Below the pieces are notes generated by a model. The model ran no database searches, was not told the DNA's origin, and worked only from the letters and a program-made list of their open reading frames with translations. Made by a program: the position numbers and the translations under genes. From NCBI RefSeq assembly GCF_900104475.1, contig NZ_FNJR01000007.1, positions 206,443 through 270,442 of the forward strand: a stretch of DNA of 64,000 bases, given 5' to 3'. This document shows positions 17,671 through 27,003 of this stretch, in pieces (the stretch's first letter is position 1; each line of letters opens with the position of its first letter). This DNA is from Actinopolyspora xinjiangensis. GTDB taxonomy: Bacteria; Actinomycetota; Actinomycetes; Mycobacteriales; Pseudonocardiaceae.

Positions 17671-17967
17671 TCAAAAACGAACGCTGCGGAAGCCGGGAAC
17701 CTCGGTCCGCTTACCGGGGCCCAGTACCAGCAGAAGCTCCCCGTTGCAATTCGGCAGGGCATACACTTCCGCCGAGGAATCGGTCTCGTTCCACATCTCC
17801 CCCGAAGCGCTCGTGTCGTAACAACCTTCAGGATTGCGAAATATTATCAGGTGACCATCACGATTCGAATAGACGAAGTCGCCGACAGCCGCGTGAGCGA
17901 CCCCCGGAAACACCATGATCACACAAACAAGCAGAGCACGAACCGAGAACGACGAACGCGGTGGCAT
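17671..17967 (-). CDS. Small secreted protein, NPxGCYDT family, paralogue 1
   Basis: The 98-residue product has a clear signal peptide (MPPRSSFSVRALLVCVIMVF, ending GVAHA-AVGDF), leaving about 72 mature residues. The mature part has NPEGCYDT, a second Cys in LPNCNG and the segment LLLVLGPGKR. The adjacent gene encodes NPNGCYDT, SAGCKG and YKVAPGES at matching positions, so the two are tandem paralogues with a probable single disulphide. The start could also be GTG 18000, which adds 11 residues ahead of the signal peptide. Codon usage is less G/C-biased than in neighbouring core genes, suggesting acquired DNA. The function is unknown; a small extracellular inhibitor-like or wall-associated protein is possible. 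Confidence 0.7.
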   Translation of the reverse strand: MPPRSSFSVRALLVCVIMVFPGVAHAAVGDFVYSNRDGHLIIFRNPEGCYDTSASGEMWNETDSSAEVYALPNCNGELLLVLGPGKRTEVPGFRSVRF

Positions 17968-18132
17968 CACTCCGTTGTCAGCGCCCATCCGCGAAGACAC
18001 GAACGATCACACCATCCCAGCACGAGCGATATTTCCTTTCGTCGCGACGACCTCGAAAAACTCGAATCTTGGTGAAACCTCCCGGACGAAACACGCCCAC
18101 CGGAAGAAACACCGCACCCCGAGAACAACTCG

Positions 18133-18435
18133 TCACGCCTCGAAACTCTCGAAGTACACCGCAGGTGGAGGCACCGATTCTCCCGGTGCGACCTTGTACA
18201 CGATTTGTCCCTTGCAGCCGGCCGAACTGTAGAGCGTCACCACCCCCAACGTTCTGTTGTTCATATACCTTCCGTCCGGAGTGTCATAGCACCCGTTGGG
18301 ATTCTCGACCCTGTGCCAGTCACCGTGGCTGTCCCCCCACAGGACGACTCCCGGGGCCGCCGCGGCCGGACCGGCCATGACAGCCGCCCCGACCGCCATG
18401 GCAACAGCACTCAACACCACACCGAAACGCTTCAC
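18133..18435 (-). CDS. Small secreted protein, NPxGCYDT family, paralogue 2
   Basis: The 100-residue protein starts at GTG 18435, with GAGGT in the leader at normal spacing. A signal peptide (MKRFGVVLSAVAMAVGAAVM, cleaved after AAAA) leaves about 72 mature residues. Two cysteines lie in NPNGCYDT and SSAGCKGQIVYKV. The ending PPPAVYFESF mirrors VPGFRSVRF of paralogue 1. It is upstream of, and in the same orientation as, paralogue 1, with 165 bp between them, so they may share a transcript or have separate promoters. No catalytic residues are evident. Confidence 0.75.
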   Translation of the reverse strand: MKRFGVVLSAVAMAVGAAVMAGPAAAAPGVVLWGDSHGDWHRVENPNGCYDTPDGRYMNNRTLGVVTLYSSAGCKGQIVYKVAPGESVPPPAVYFESFEA

Positions 18436-18927
18436 AACACACCTCTATCCATGTCGATTCGACGGAATTCCCGCCGAAATCTAATCTAGCGAAAGCCATG
18501 GAACTCCGACAATCACTCAGCGGAGTGAGACCCCAACAGAAAAAGCTTCAGAAAACTTCCCCGAAAGATGGAGCCACCCCTGAAAGAATTATTTCGATCA
18601 CTCACGGGCGCAACAAAAACAGAATCGAATTCTTTTACGGCGATCCGGAAAACACGAAAACAATACCGATACTCCCTCGTCACGGCGACGTCCACACGTA
18701 CGGAGCGGTGAACACGGCACGACCGGACCGGCTCGACCTCGCCCGCGAGATCCGCGCTGTGCAGCACGGCTTATCAGCCTGTGCGGAAAGTCCCGCTGGA
18801 CCACCGCCGGGCACGGGTAGACAATCCCGTTCGGCGATCCCGACGCGCCCACCCGCGCGTCGGCGCGGACCGCGGCGCCCCACGGGCCAACAGCCCCCGC
18901 CGGATCGCCAACGGAATTGGAGGAACC
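18436..18927. other. Intergenic, 492 bp, divergent region before tdh
   Basis: The left half (18440-18670) is A/T-rich for this genome and carries the promoters for the secreted-protein genes. An interrupted palindrome, GCACGGCT-tatc-AGCC-t-GTGC at 18764-18784, lies about 145 bp before tdh and could be an operator. No supported gene is present. Confidence 0.4.
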
Positions 18928-19959
18928 GTGCGAGCACTGGTGAAACCCACCGCCGGTCCGGGCCTCGAGATGACCGAGGTCCCCGACCCGGAACCGGGCG
19001 CGCGGGACGTGGTCCTCAAGGTCCTGCGCACTGGCATCTGCGGCACCGACCTGCACATCGACGCCTGGGACGAGTGGGCCGCATCGAACATCACGCCGCC
19101 GCTGATCGCGGGGCACGAGTTCGTGGGAGAGGTCGTCGAGGTCGGTGCGGGAGTGCGGCAGGTCGCGGTCGGCGACCTGGTCAGCGGCGAGGGGCACGTG
19201 GTGTGCGGCCGGTGCCGCAACTGCCTGGCGGGCAGGCGCCACCTGTGCGCCGACACCAAGGGACTGGGGGTGCACTACGACGGCGCGTTCGCCGAGTACG
19301 CCGTGCTCCCCGAGGCCAACTGCTGGGTGCACAACCAGAGCATCGACCACGACGTCGCCGCGATCTTCGACCCCTTCGGCAACGCCGTGCACACCGCGCT
19401 GAGCTTCCCCGTCGTGGGCGAGGACGTGCTCATCACCGGTGCGGGCCCCATCGGGCTGATGGCGGCGAGCGTGGCACGGCACGCGGGCGCCCGGCACATC
19501 CTGATCACCGACGCCAGTGAGTACCGGCTGGAGCTGGCGCGCCGGATCGGGGTCGACTTCGCCATGAACGTGGCCGAGCACGACCTGGCCGACGTGCAGG
19601 AACGATTGGACATGACGGAGGGCTTCGACGTCGGCATGGAGATGTGCGGCCAGCCCGCCGCGCTGCGTGACATGATCGCGAACATGGCCCACGGCGGTCG
19701 CATCGCCATGCTCGGCCTGCCCGCCGAGAGCTTCGGGATCGACTGGAGCTCCGTGGTGCTCAAGATGCTGACCATCAAGGGCATCTACGGCAGGGAGATG
19801 TTCGAGACCTGGTACTCGATGTCGGTGCTGCTCGAATCGGGTCTGGACCTGACGCCGGTGATCACTCACCGGTTCGCCCCCGGCGACTTTCAGAAGGCCT
19901 TCGACACTGCCCGACAGGGGCAGTGCGGCAAGATCATCCTGGATTGGACGGTGGAGTAG
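18928..19959 (+). CDS. tdh: L-threonine 3-dehydrogenase
   Basis: The 343-residue zinc-dependent medium-chain dehydrogenase oxidises L-threonine with NAD+ to 2-amino-3-ketobutyrate. The catalytic zinc region is GICGTDLHI (about residue 37) and GHEF (about 60). The structural zinc cysteines are [15 protein letters not shown] (about 92-106), and the nucleotide-binding turn is GAGPIG (about 171). DAWDEWA after the first zinc motif is characteristic of threonine dehydrogenase as opposed to alcohol dehydrogenase. The start is GTG 18928, following GGAGG at short spacing; a longer frame upstream has no family support. The next gene, kbl, starts 3 bp after the stop and completes the pathway. Confidence 0.95.
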   Translation: MRALVKPTAGPGLEMTEVPDPEPGARDVVLKVLRTGICGTDLHIDAWDEWAASNITPPLIAGHEFVGEVVEVGAGVRQVAVGDLVSGEGHVVCGRCRNCLAGRRHLCADTKGLGVHYDGAFAEYAVLPEANCWVHNQSIDHDVAAIFDPFGNAVHTALSFPVVGEDVLITGAGPIGLMAASVARHAGARHILITDASEYRLELARRIGVDFAMNVAEHDLADVQERLDMTEGFDVGMEMCGQPAALRDMIANMAHGGRIAMLGLPAESFGIDWSSVVLKMLTIKGIYGREMFETWYSMSVLLESGLDLTPVITHRFAPGDFQKAFDTARQGQCGKIILDWTVE

Positions 19960-19962
19960 CCG

Positions 19963-21165
19963 ATGTTCGGCAAAGCTGCCGAGGAACTGCGTGGCAGGCT
20001 GGACGAGATCCGGTCGGCCGGGCTGTACAAGCGGGAACGCGTCCTCGAAACGCCGCAGCGGGCGCGCGTGGGGGTGGACACCGGGGCGGACACCGGTGAG
20101 GTGCTCAACCTCTGCGCCAACAACTACCTGGGCCTGGCCGACCACCCGAAACTGGTGGAGGCCGCCAAGAGCGCGCTGGACGAGTGGGGCCTCGGCATGG
20201 CCTCCGTGCGATTCATCTGCGGCACCCAGGCCCCGCACAAGGAGCTGGAACGACGGCTGTCGGACTTCCTGGGAACCGGCGACACCATCCTGTACAGCTC
20301 GTGCTTCGACGCCAACACGGGGCTGTTCGAGAGCCTGCTCGACGAGCAGGACGTGATCATCTCCGACGAGCTCAACCACGCGAGCATCATCGACGGAGTC
20401 CGGCTGTGCAAGGCCGGACGCGCGCGCTACGGCAACCGGGACATGGCCGATCTGGAGCGCAAACTCGTCGAGCACGCCGATGCCCGCTACCGGTTGATCG
20501 TCACCGACGGCGTGTTCTCCATGGACGGCTACCTGGCCCCGCTGGACGAGATCTGCGAACTGGCCGAGCGCCACGACGCGATGGTCATGGTCGACGACTC
20601 GCACGCGGTGGGCTTCCTCGGTCCCAACGGCGCGGGCACCCCGGAGCTGTTCGGCGTCACCGACCGGGTGGACATCGTCACGGGCACGCTCGGCAAGGCG
20701 CTGGGCGGCGCCAGCGGCGGCTACGTGGCGGCCTGGCCGGAGATCGTGGAGCTGCTGCGGCAGCGCTCCCGGCCGTACCTGTTCTCCAACTCGCTGGCCC
20801 CGCCGATCGTGGCCTCCGCGCTGGCCGCGCTGGACCTCGTCGGATCGGAACCGGGGCTGCGGGAGCGGTTGCGTTCCAACAGCGAGCTGTTCCGCGACAG
20901 GATGAGCGCTGAGGGCTTCGACCTGCTGCCCGGGGAGCACCCGATCATCCCGGTGATGATCGGCGACGCGGCCGAGGCCACCCGAATGGCCGACCTGCTG
21001 CTCGACGAGGGGGTCTACGTCATCGGGTTCTCCTACCCGGTGGTGCCGCACGGCAAGGCGCGTATCCGGACCCAGATGTCGGCGGCATTGACCTCGGAAG
21101 ACGTCGAGAGGGCCGTCACCGCGTTCGTCCGGGCCCGGGAGAGGGCCGGTAAGCTGGCCGAGTGA
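19963..21165 (+). CDS. kbl: Glycine C-acetyltransferase (2-amino-3-ketobutyrate CoA ligase)
   Basis: The 400-residue PLP enzyme of the alpha-oxoamine synthase family splits 2-amino-3-ketobutyrate with CoA into glycine and acetyl-CoA. Diagnostic motifs are [10 protein letters not shown] near the N-terminus and [16 protein letters not shown] (aspartate and histidine contacts to PLP). [15 protein letters not shown] follows, with the Schiff-base lysine near residue 244. It is tightly linked to tdh and overlaps the downstream LysR gene by four bases, so all three look co-transcribed. The length matches the family. Confidence 0.95.
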   Translation: MFGKAAEELRGRLDEIRSAGLYKRERVLETPQRARVGVDTGADTGEVLNLCANNYLGLADHPKLVEAAKSALDEWGLGMASVRFICGTQAPHKELERRLSDFLGTGDTILYSSCFDANTGLFESLLDEQDVIISDELNHASIIDGVRLCKAGRARYGNRDMADLERKLVEHADARYRLIVTDGVFSMDGYLAPLDEICELAERHDAMVMVDDSHAVGFLGPNGAGTPELFGVTDRVDIVTGTLGKALGGASGGYVAAWPEIVELLRQRSRPYLFSNSLAPPIVASALAALDLVGSEPGLRERLRSNSELFRDRMSAEGFDLLPGEHPIIPVMIGDAAEATRMADLLLDEGVYVIGFSYPVVPHGKARIRTQMSAALTSEDVERAVTAFVRARERAGKLAE

Positions 21166-22061
21166 TTGACCCGCGTCGACTGACCGTACTGCGCGCACTG
21201 GCCGACCACGGCACGGTGCGCGCGGCGGCCGAGACGCTGTACCTCACTCCGTCGGCGGTCTCCCAGCAGCTGACCGCCCTGGAGCAGGAGGCGGGCCAGG
21301 CACTGCTGACCCGCAGGGGAAGACGGGTAGAGCTGACCGCCGCCGGTGAACTCCTGGCGGAGCACGCGAAGGTCGTGCTGGCCGAGGTGGAACGCGCCGA
21401 GGCCAGCATGGCCGCCCACGCCACCGGGGCGGTGGGGCGTGTCGGGGTCGCCTCGTTCGCCTCCGCCATCACCCGGGTGGTGGCGCCGTGCATCACCGCG
21501 CTGCGCTCCACCGCCCCCGGGGTGACGGTGCTGGTGCGCGATGCCGAGGCGCACGACAGCCTCCTACTGCTGCTGTCCGGCGAGACCGACGTCGCGATCT
21601 CGATGGAGTACGGCGCGACCGCGCAGTCGGACGAGCACCGCCTGACCAGGTATCCGCTCTACACCGAACCGTTCGACGCGGTGCTGCCACCGCACCACCC
21701 GCTCTGCGGGCGAACCAGCGTGGGCCTGGCCGACATCGGCGAGTCGGACTGGATCGCACCGTTGCCGGGCAACCCCTGCCGAGAGGTCGCGCAAACCTGC
21801 TTCGCCGACGCCGGGTTCGCGCCACGCATCACGCACACCTCGGACGACTTCCACGCGGTGGTGGCCCTGGTCGCCGCCGGAACCGGGGTGGCGCTGGTGC
21901 CGCGCAGCGCGATCCCGGCCGAGCACGGCGCCGCGGTGCGCCCGCTGCACGAGCGGATCCCCACCAGGCGGGTCTTCGCGGCGGTACGGCGCGGCAGGGA
22001 GGAGCACCCGCTGCTGCGGCGGGTGCTGGACACGCTGCTCGGCTGCTCGGAGGAGCTCTAG
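21162..22061 (+). CDS. LysR-family transcriptional regulator
   Basis: The 299-residue protein starts at a GTG that overlaps the kbl stop (GTGA). An N-terminal winged helix-turn-helix ([20 protein letters not shown], then [16 protein letters not shown]) precedes a periplasmic-binding-like effector domain. Because it is in the same operon as tdh-kbl it may respond to threonine, glycine or a product of their turnover. LysR genes are more often divergent from their target, so it might instead act on the neighbouring aldehyde dehydrogenase or elsewhere. Confidence 0.9.
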   Translation: MIDPRRLTVLRALADHGTVRAAAETLYLTPSAVSQQLTALEQEAGQALLTRRGRRVELTAAGELLAEHAKVVLAEVERAEASMAAHATGAVGRVGVASFASAITRVVAPCITALRSTAPGVTVLVRDAEAHDSLLLLLSGETDVAISMEYGATAQSDEHRLTRYPLYTEPFDAVLPPHHPLCGRTSVGLADIGESDWIAPLPGNPCREVAQTCFADAGFAPRITHTSDDFHAVVALVAAGTGVALVPRSAIPAEHGAAVRPLHERIPTRRVFAAVRRGREEHPLLRRVLDTLLGCSEEL

Positions 22062-22126
22062 GAGGCGCCCCCTCCGCCCGGCGGCGTCGCCGGAGCACGG
22101 CACCCGACGACGCCGAAGAGACGAGG

Positions 22127-23590
22127 TCAGAACGGGTAGCGCGCCTGCCGCTCGCGGAAGGTGACCCATCGGGTGTCGGTGAACGCCTCCACCCCGCTGC
22201 GTCCGCCGAAGTGCCCGAACCCGGAGTCCTTGACCCCGCCGAACGGCGCCTGGGGCTGGTCACCGATCGACTGGTCGTTGATGTGGAAGATGCCGGTCTC
22301 GACCCGTCGCGCGATCTCCCAGCCCTTGCGGGTGTCGGCCGTGATCACCCCGCCGGTCAGGCCGTACGGCGTGTCGTTGACGATCCCGATCGCCTCCTCG
22401 ACGGACTCGTAGCCGAGCACGGTGGTGACCGGCCCGAAGATCTCCTCCGAGTAGATGCGCTGCTCCGGGGTGACCTCGCTGAGCACCGTCGGCCGGTACA
22501 TCGCGCCCTCGGGCGCCTGACCCCCGCAGTGCGCCACCGCTCCCCCCGCGAGTGCGTCGTCGACCAGCGAGGCGATCCGCCGCGCGGCGGCCTCGTCGAT
22601 CACCGGGCCGATCACGGTGTTCGGATCGCGAGGGTCACCGAAGGGCAGCTCCGCGACCTTCTTGCCCAGCCGGTCGGTGAACTCGGCACGCATCGCCTCG
22701 GGCACCAGCACCCGGTCGGCGGACATGCAGATCTGCCCCGCGTTCATGAACGCGCCGAAGGCGACCGCGTCCACCGCGTAGTCCGGGTCGGCGTCGTCGA
22801 GTACCAGCACCGAGTTCTTGCCGCCCAGTTCCAGCACGGCGGGCTTGAGGTGGCGCGCCGCCTCGATGCCGATGGAACGGCCGACCTCGGTGGAGCCGGT
22901 GAAGTTGACCCGGCGGACGCGGCGGTCGGCGATCAGGGCGTTGCCGATCTCGGCGCCGTCCGCGCTGTCGTTGGTGATCACGTTGAGCACCCCGTCCGGC
23001 AGCCCCGCCTCGCGGAGGACCTCCGCCAGCCAGAGGCCCGCCGTCAGCGGGGCCTGCTCGCTCGGCTTGAGCACCACCGTGTTGCCCATGGCCAGCGCGA
23101 CGGCGAACGAGCGCGTGCCGAGGATCAGCGGGGCGTTCCACGGCGCGAACGCGGCGACCACCCCGGCGGGCTGCCGCAGCGCGAAACTCCACTCGTCGGG
23201 ATCGGAGGAGGTCAGGACCTCGCCACGGGGGCCGGTCGTGGCGGCTGCGGCCTCCCGCAGGATGTCGGCCGCCAGCTCGGCGTTGAACATCGCCCACGGC
23301 CGGGTGCCGCCGACCTCGCCGGCCATCAGCTCCACGGCCTGTTCGGTGCGCTGGGTCAGCAGGTCCGCGGCCCGCAGCAGGATCTCCCTGCGCCGCGGCG
23401 CTCCGGTGCGCGACCACTCCTCGAACGAGGCGGCGGCGGCATCCACCGCCTCGGTGACGTCGGAGACCGAGGCCGCGGCGACGGTGGCGAACACCTCGCC
23501 GGTCCGGGGATCGGTGTCGGTGGTTCTGCGGCCCGTCGCCGCATCCCGGAACTCGCCCCCGATGATCAGTTGTCGTTGCACAGGCGCCAT
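22127..23590 (-). CDS. NAD(P)-dependent aldehyde dehydrogenase
   Basis: The 488-residue aldehyde dehydrogenase superfamily member has the catalytic cysteine in GQICMSADR (about residue 287). The general base Glu is in LELGGKN (about 253), with FTGSTEVG for cofactor binding and the C-terminal FGGVKDSGFGHFGG. The wording of the motifs (PWNAPLILGTRSFAVALAMG) is closest to benzaldehyde or vanillin dehydrogenase-like members, but the substrate is not certain. The ATG at 23590 was preferred to an upstream frame that adds a basic segment without family support. It faces the LysR gene tail-to-tail with 65 bp between. Confidence 0.9.
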   Translation of the reverse strand: MAPVQRQLIIGGEFRDAATGRRTTDTDPRTGEVFATVAAASVSDVTEAVDAAAASFEEWSRTGAPRRREILLRAADLLTQRTEQAVELMAGEVGGTRPWAMFNAELAADILREAAAATTGPRGEVLTSSDPDEWSFALRQPAGVVAAFAPWNAPLILGTRSFAVALAMGNTVVLKPSEQAPLTAGLWLAEVLREAGLPDGVLNVITNDSADGAEIGNALIADRRVRRVNFTGSTEVGRSIGIEAARHLKPAVLELGGKNSVLVLDDADPDYAVDAVAFGAFMNAGQICMSADRVLVPEAMRAEFTDRLGKKVAELPFGDPRDPNTVIGPVIDEAAARRIASLVDDALAGGAVAHCGGQAPEGAMYRPTVLSEVTPEQRIYSEEIFGPVTTVLGYESVEEAIGIVNDTPYGLTGGVITADTRKGWEIARRVETGIFHINDQSIGDQPQAPFGGVKDSGFGHFGGRSGVEAFTDTRWVTFRERQARYPF

Positions 23591-23716
23591 CGCCGCTCGC
23601 TTTCGTCGAAACCTTCCACCGCATAACACCACCGGCACGCGGGCTCGCGCATCCTCCGCGCCGCCGTCGCTGCCCGTTCGCAGCACGGTGTGCGCACTCC
23701 GGCCGAAAGCGTCCGG

Positions 23717-24181
23717 TCACTCGACCCGTGACGGGGCCGACTCGGTCTCGTCCTCCTCCGAGGGCAGGCGAACGTCGTCGACGTCGATGTTGACCTCGAG
23801 TACCTCCAACCCGGTCATGCGCTCCACGGCGTCGATCACCTTCCGCCGCACGCCCCTGGTGACGTCTACTATGGACAGCCCGTATTCCACCACGATGTCC
23901 AGGTCCACGGCGGCCTGCTTCTCACCGACCTCGACCCGCACACCCGAGACCGTGGAAGTTCCCCCGCCGGGAACGCGTTCCCGCAACGCGCCGAAGGCCC
24001 TGGAGACACCGCCTCCCATCGCGTGAACACCGGGCACCTCCCGAGTCGCGAGCGCCGCGATCTTCTGCACCACCGATGCCTCGATGCTGGTCCTGCCCCG
24101 CGAGGGCTCTCCTTCCGGGATCTCGGCCCGGACGGGCTGCCGGGACGAATCCTCCGCCGATCCGGTGTCGTCCTGTGCCAT
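23717..24181 (-). CDS. Asp23/Gls24 family envelope stress protein
   Basis: The 154-residue protein has an Asp23 domain from about residue 30 (GRTSIEASVVQKIAALATRE). VPGVHAMGGG and VDLDIVVEYGLSIVDVTRGV follow, then EVNIDVDDVRLP. Acidic, probably disordered ends flank the domain. Family members are abundant cell-envelope associated proteins induced by alkaline or envelope stress; in actinomycetes they often occur in clusters. Here it is alone, 126 bp upstream of the aldehyde dehydrogenase gene and in the same orientation. Confidence 0.85.
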   Translation of the reverse strand: MAQDDTGSAEDSSRQPVRAEIPEGEPSRGRTSIEASVVQKIAALATREVPGVHAMGGGVSRAFGALRERVPGGGTSTVSGVRVEVGEKQAAVDLDIVVEYGLSIVDVTRGVRRKVIDAVERMTGLEVLEVNIDVDDVRLPSEEDETESAPSRVE

Positions 24182-24395
24182 GTGCCGGTTCCTTTCGCCT
24201 GGGGTGATTCGCGACCGCTCGTCACCCGCCGTGTCCCTGCCCCGCCCTCGGACGGCCCCTTACACAGACGGGTGTCCCGCGAGTATGCCCCATTCCGCCC
24301 GACTCCGACGGCGAGCTCGCCGGGCCCGGCGGTATCCCCTTATCGCCCGGCATCCCGGCTGGTCCCGGTTCAGGGCATCACGGCGACTGAGTCGA

Positions 24396-25565
24396 TCACG
24401 CAGAACGGTCCACCCGGCGGCCCGCCTTCCAGACCCGGTGAGTGAGCGGCACTCCGGGGCGGTAGGCGAGCCAGGACGCGGCGGGGGCGTCCAGGGCGTG
24501 CACGTCGGCGCGGGCGCCCGGCCGCAGCACCCCGAGCGCACCCTCCCCCCGGTCACGGCCGAGCGCCCGCGCGCCCGCCCGCGTAGCGGCGTAAACCGCT
24601 TCGGAGACGGTCATCCGCAGCTGCAGTACCGCCGTGGCCACGCAGAACGCCATCGAGGAGGTGTAGGACGAGCCCGGATTGCAGTTGGTGGCCAGCGCCA
24701 CCTTCGCACCGGCGTCGAGCAGTTCCCTGGCCGGTGGAAGCGGCTGTCGGGTGGACAGGTCGCAGGCGGGCAGCAAGGTCGCCACGGTGTCCGAACCGGC
24801 GAGCGCGTCGACGTCCTCGGCGGTGAGGTGGGTGCAGTGGTCCACGCTGGCCGCCCCCAGCTCCACCGCGAGCGCCACGCCGGGCCCCGGTTCGAGCTGA
24901 TTGCCGTGCACCCGCAGGCCGAGGCCCCGCTCACGGGCCGCCAGCAGCACCCGGCGGGACCGCTCGGCGTCGAAGGCCCCGCGTTCGCAGAACACGTCGC
25001 ACCAGGACACGTACGGGGCGACGGTGTCGAGCATCGGCCCGCACACCAGGTCCAGGTAGTCGTCGGCATCCCGATCCGGGGGGACGAGGTGGGCGCCGAG
25101 GTAGGTGACCTCCTCCGCCTCGATCGAGGCGATGCGCGCGGCGCGCAGCTCGTCCTCGACGGTGAGGCCGTAACCGGTCTTGGTCTCCAACGAAGTGGTT
25201 CCCTGCGCGGCGGCCTCGGCCACGTGTGCGCGCAGGTTGGCGGCCAGCCGCTCGTCGTCGGCCGCGCGGGTGGCGCGCACCGTCTCGGCGATACCACCCG
25301 CCCGATAGGGTTCGCCCGCCATCCGGGCGGCGAACTCGGCGGTGCGGTCACCCGCGAAGACCAGGTGGGTGTGGCTGTCGACCCAGCCGGGCAGCACGGC
25401 GCGCCCTCCCAGGTCGACGCGGTGGTCGGCCTGCGGGGCCCGCTCGGCCGCTCCGACCCAGGCCACGCGCTCCCCCTCGAACACCAGGGCCGCGCCGGTC
25501 AGCGTCCCCAGCTCCTCGTCGTTGGTGGTCAGTTCGGAGATTCCGGTGACAACAGTGGAGTTCAT
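24396..25565 (-). CDS. hutI: Imidazolonepropionase
   Basis: The 389-residue metal-dependent hydrolase of the amidohydrolase superfamily is the third step of histidine degradation, converting imidazolone propionate to N-formimidoyl-glutamate. Metal ligands are in [10 protein letters not shown], with [25 protein letters not shown] and VHGNQLEPG further on. The strand ending [15 protein letters not shown] is specific for HutI. It is the last gene of the hut operon, 73 bp after hutF. The ATG at 25565 has a short AAAGG before it. Confidence 0.95.
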   Translation of the reverse strand: MNSTVVTGISELTTNDEELGTLTGAALVFEGERVAWVGAAERAPQADHRVDLGGRAVLPGWVDSHTHLVFAGDRTAEFAARMAGEPYRAGGIAETVRATRAADDERLAANLRAHVAEAAAQGTTSLETKTGYGLTVEDELRAARIASIEAEEVTYLGAHLVPPDRDADDYLDLVCGPMLDTVAPYVSWCDVFCERGAFDAERSRRVLLAARERGLGLRVHGNQLEPGPGVALAVELGAASVDHCTHLTAEDVDALAGSDTVATLLPACDLSTRQPLPPARELLDAGAKVALATNCNPGSSYTSSMAFCVATAVLQLRMTVSEAVYAATRAGARALGRDRGEGALGVLRPGARADVHALDAPAASWLAYRPGVPLTHRVWKAGRRVDRSA

Positions 25566-25638
25566 CGGCCTTTCACCATCCGGGTGCTGTTCGTGGGTCT
25601 CAGTGGGAAACGGCTCGGCGACCGCGAGAACCCGGCGG

Positions 25639-27003
25639 TCACGAGTCGTCGAGCAGCTCCCGGACGCTTTCGCGCAACGTGCCCGCCACGTCCGGCATGC
25701 CCTGGTGAATCCCCTCGCGAACCACCCGCCTGCCGTCTACGACGACCTCCCGCACGTCCCCGGCACCGGCGGCCAGCACCGCGCCACGCACGGGAACCCC
25801 GGCCATGCGCGGGTCGTCCAGCGAGAGCGTCACCAGGTCGGCACGAGCACCGAGCTCGATGCTGCCCGCGTCGGGCCAGCCCAGCGCTCGGTGCCCGGTA
25901 GCGGTGGCCATCATCGTGAGCTCCTCCGGGGAGAAGTGACCGCGCACCTCGCTGCGCAGCCGCATCCCGGATTCCACGGCACGGGCCTCGACGAACGGGT
26001 CGATCACCGAATGCCCGTCACTGCCCAGCGACAACGGGCACCCGGCCACCGCCAGCTCGTCGGCGGGGCCTATCCCGTCGGCGAGGTCCGCCTCGGTGGT
26101 GGGGCACAGGCACACCCCCGCGCCGCCGCGCCCCAGCCTGGCGACGTCCCCCGCCGCCAGTCGCGTGGCGTGCACGGCGATGGTGCCGGTGCGCAGGACG
26201 CCCTCCTCCTCCAGCAGCTGGGTCGGAGTCCGGCCGTGCACCGCCAGACAGGCGTCGTTCTCCGCTCGCTGCTCGGACAGGTGAACGTGCAGCGGCACTC
26301 CCCTGGTCCGGGCGAACTCCCGCACCACCGGCATGGCGCTTCTGGGAACCGCACGCACCGAGTGCAGCGCAGCAGCGGTGATCACGCCTTCGCGCTGCTC
26401 GTCGAACTCGCTCACCCGCTCGGCCCACGACTCGGCGGTCCCGTCGGAGAACCTGGTCTGCACTCCTTCCGCCGGGGGGCCGAACCCACTGCTGAGATAG
26501 CAGGTGTCCAGCAGCGTCAGCCTGATCCCCGCGTCGCGGGCGGCCGCCACGAGCGCGGCGCTCATCGCGTTGGGATCGTCGTAGCGCTGCCCTCCCCGCC
26601 CGTGGTGCAGGTAGTGGAACTCGCCGACGGCGGTGAACCCCGCCGAGACCATCTCCGCGTAGACCCCGCGCGCCAGCCGGTAGTAGCTGTCCGGGTCCAG
26701 GCGGTCGGCCACGCGGTACATGTGGTCCCGCCAGGTCCAGAACGTGCCACGCTGGTCCGCCCCCCTGCCGCGCAGCGCCCGGTGGAAGGCGTGCGAGTGC
26801 ACGTTGGCAGCACCGGGCAGGGTCAGCCCCCGCAGTCGGCGGGTGTCCGGCGGCGGCTCGACAGCCGGAGTCACGCCGGTGATCCGCGCACCGTCGGTCT
26901 CGATCAGCACGTCAGGGACGGGGCCTTCCGGCAACCACGCCCACTCGCACCAGTAGGACATCCGTGTCGGCAGCTCCTCTCCTGTCCCGGGGTCCACCGT
27001 CAT
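25639..27003 (-). CDS. hutF: Formimidoylglutamate deiminase
   Basis: The protein has about 454 residues and belongs to the amidohydrolase superfamily. It deaminates N-formimidoyl-L-glutamate to N-formyl-L-glutamate and ammonia. The metal-binding motif is [14 protein letters not shown], with [18 protein letters not shown] and [12 protein letters not shown] downstream. HutF marks the five-step histidine route. The ATG at 27003 overlaps the stop of the M20 hydrolase gene (ATGA), which favours it. The in-frame ATG at 26961 ([13 protein letters not shown]) lines up better with family N-termini and is a real alternative. Confidence 0.92.
   Translation of the reverse strand: MTVDPGTGEELPTRMSYWCEWAWLPEGPVPDVLIETDGARITGVTPAVEPPPDTRRLRGLTLPGAANVHSHAFHRALRGRGADQRGTFWTWRDHMYRVADRLDPDSYYRLARGVYAEMVSAGFTAVGEFHYLHHGRGGQRYDDPNAMSAALVAAARDAGIRLTLLDTCYLSSGFGPPAEGVQTRFSDGTAESWAERVSEFDEQREGVITAAALHSVRAVPRSAMPVVREFARTRGVPLHVHLSEQRAENDACLAVHGRTPTQLLEEEGVLRTGTIAVHATRLAAGDVARLGRGGAGVCLCPTTEADLADGIGPADELAVAGCPLSLGSDGHSVIDPFVEARAVESGMRLRSEVRGHFSPEELTMMATATGHRALGWPDAGSIELGARADLVTLSLDDPRMAGVPVRGAVLAAGAGDVREVVVDGRRVVREGIHQGMPDVAGTLRESVRELLDDS

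Noticed and set aside
18498..19520. A 340-residue plus-strand open frame covering the tdh promoter region and gene
   Set aside because: It overlaps tdh in another frame. Its first part covers A/T-richer intergenic DNA without a start signal, and the rest is the shadow of tdh.
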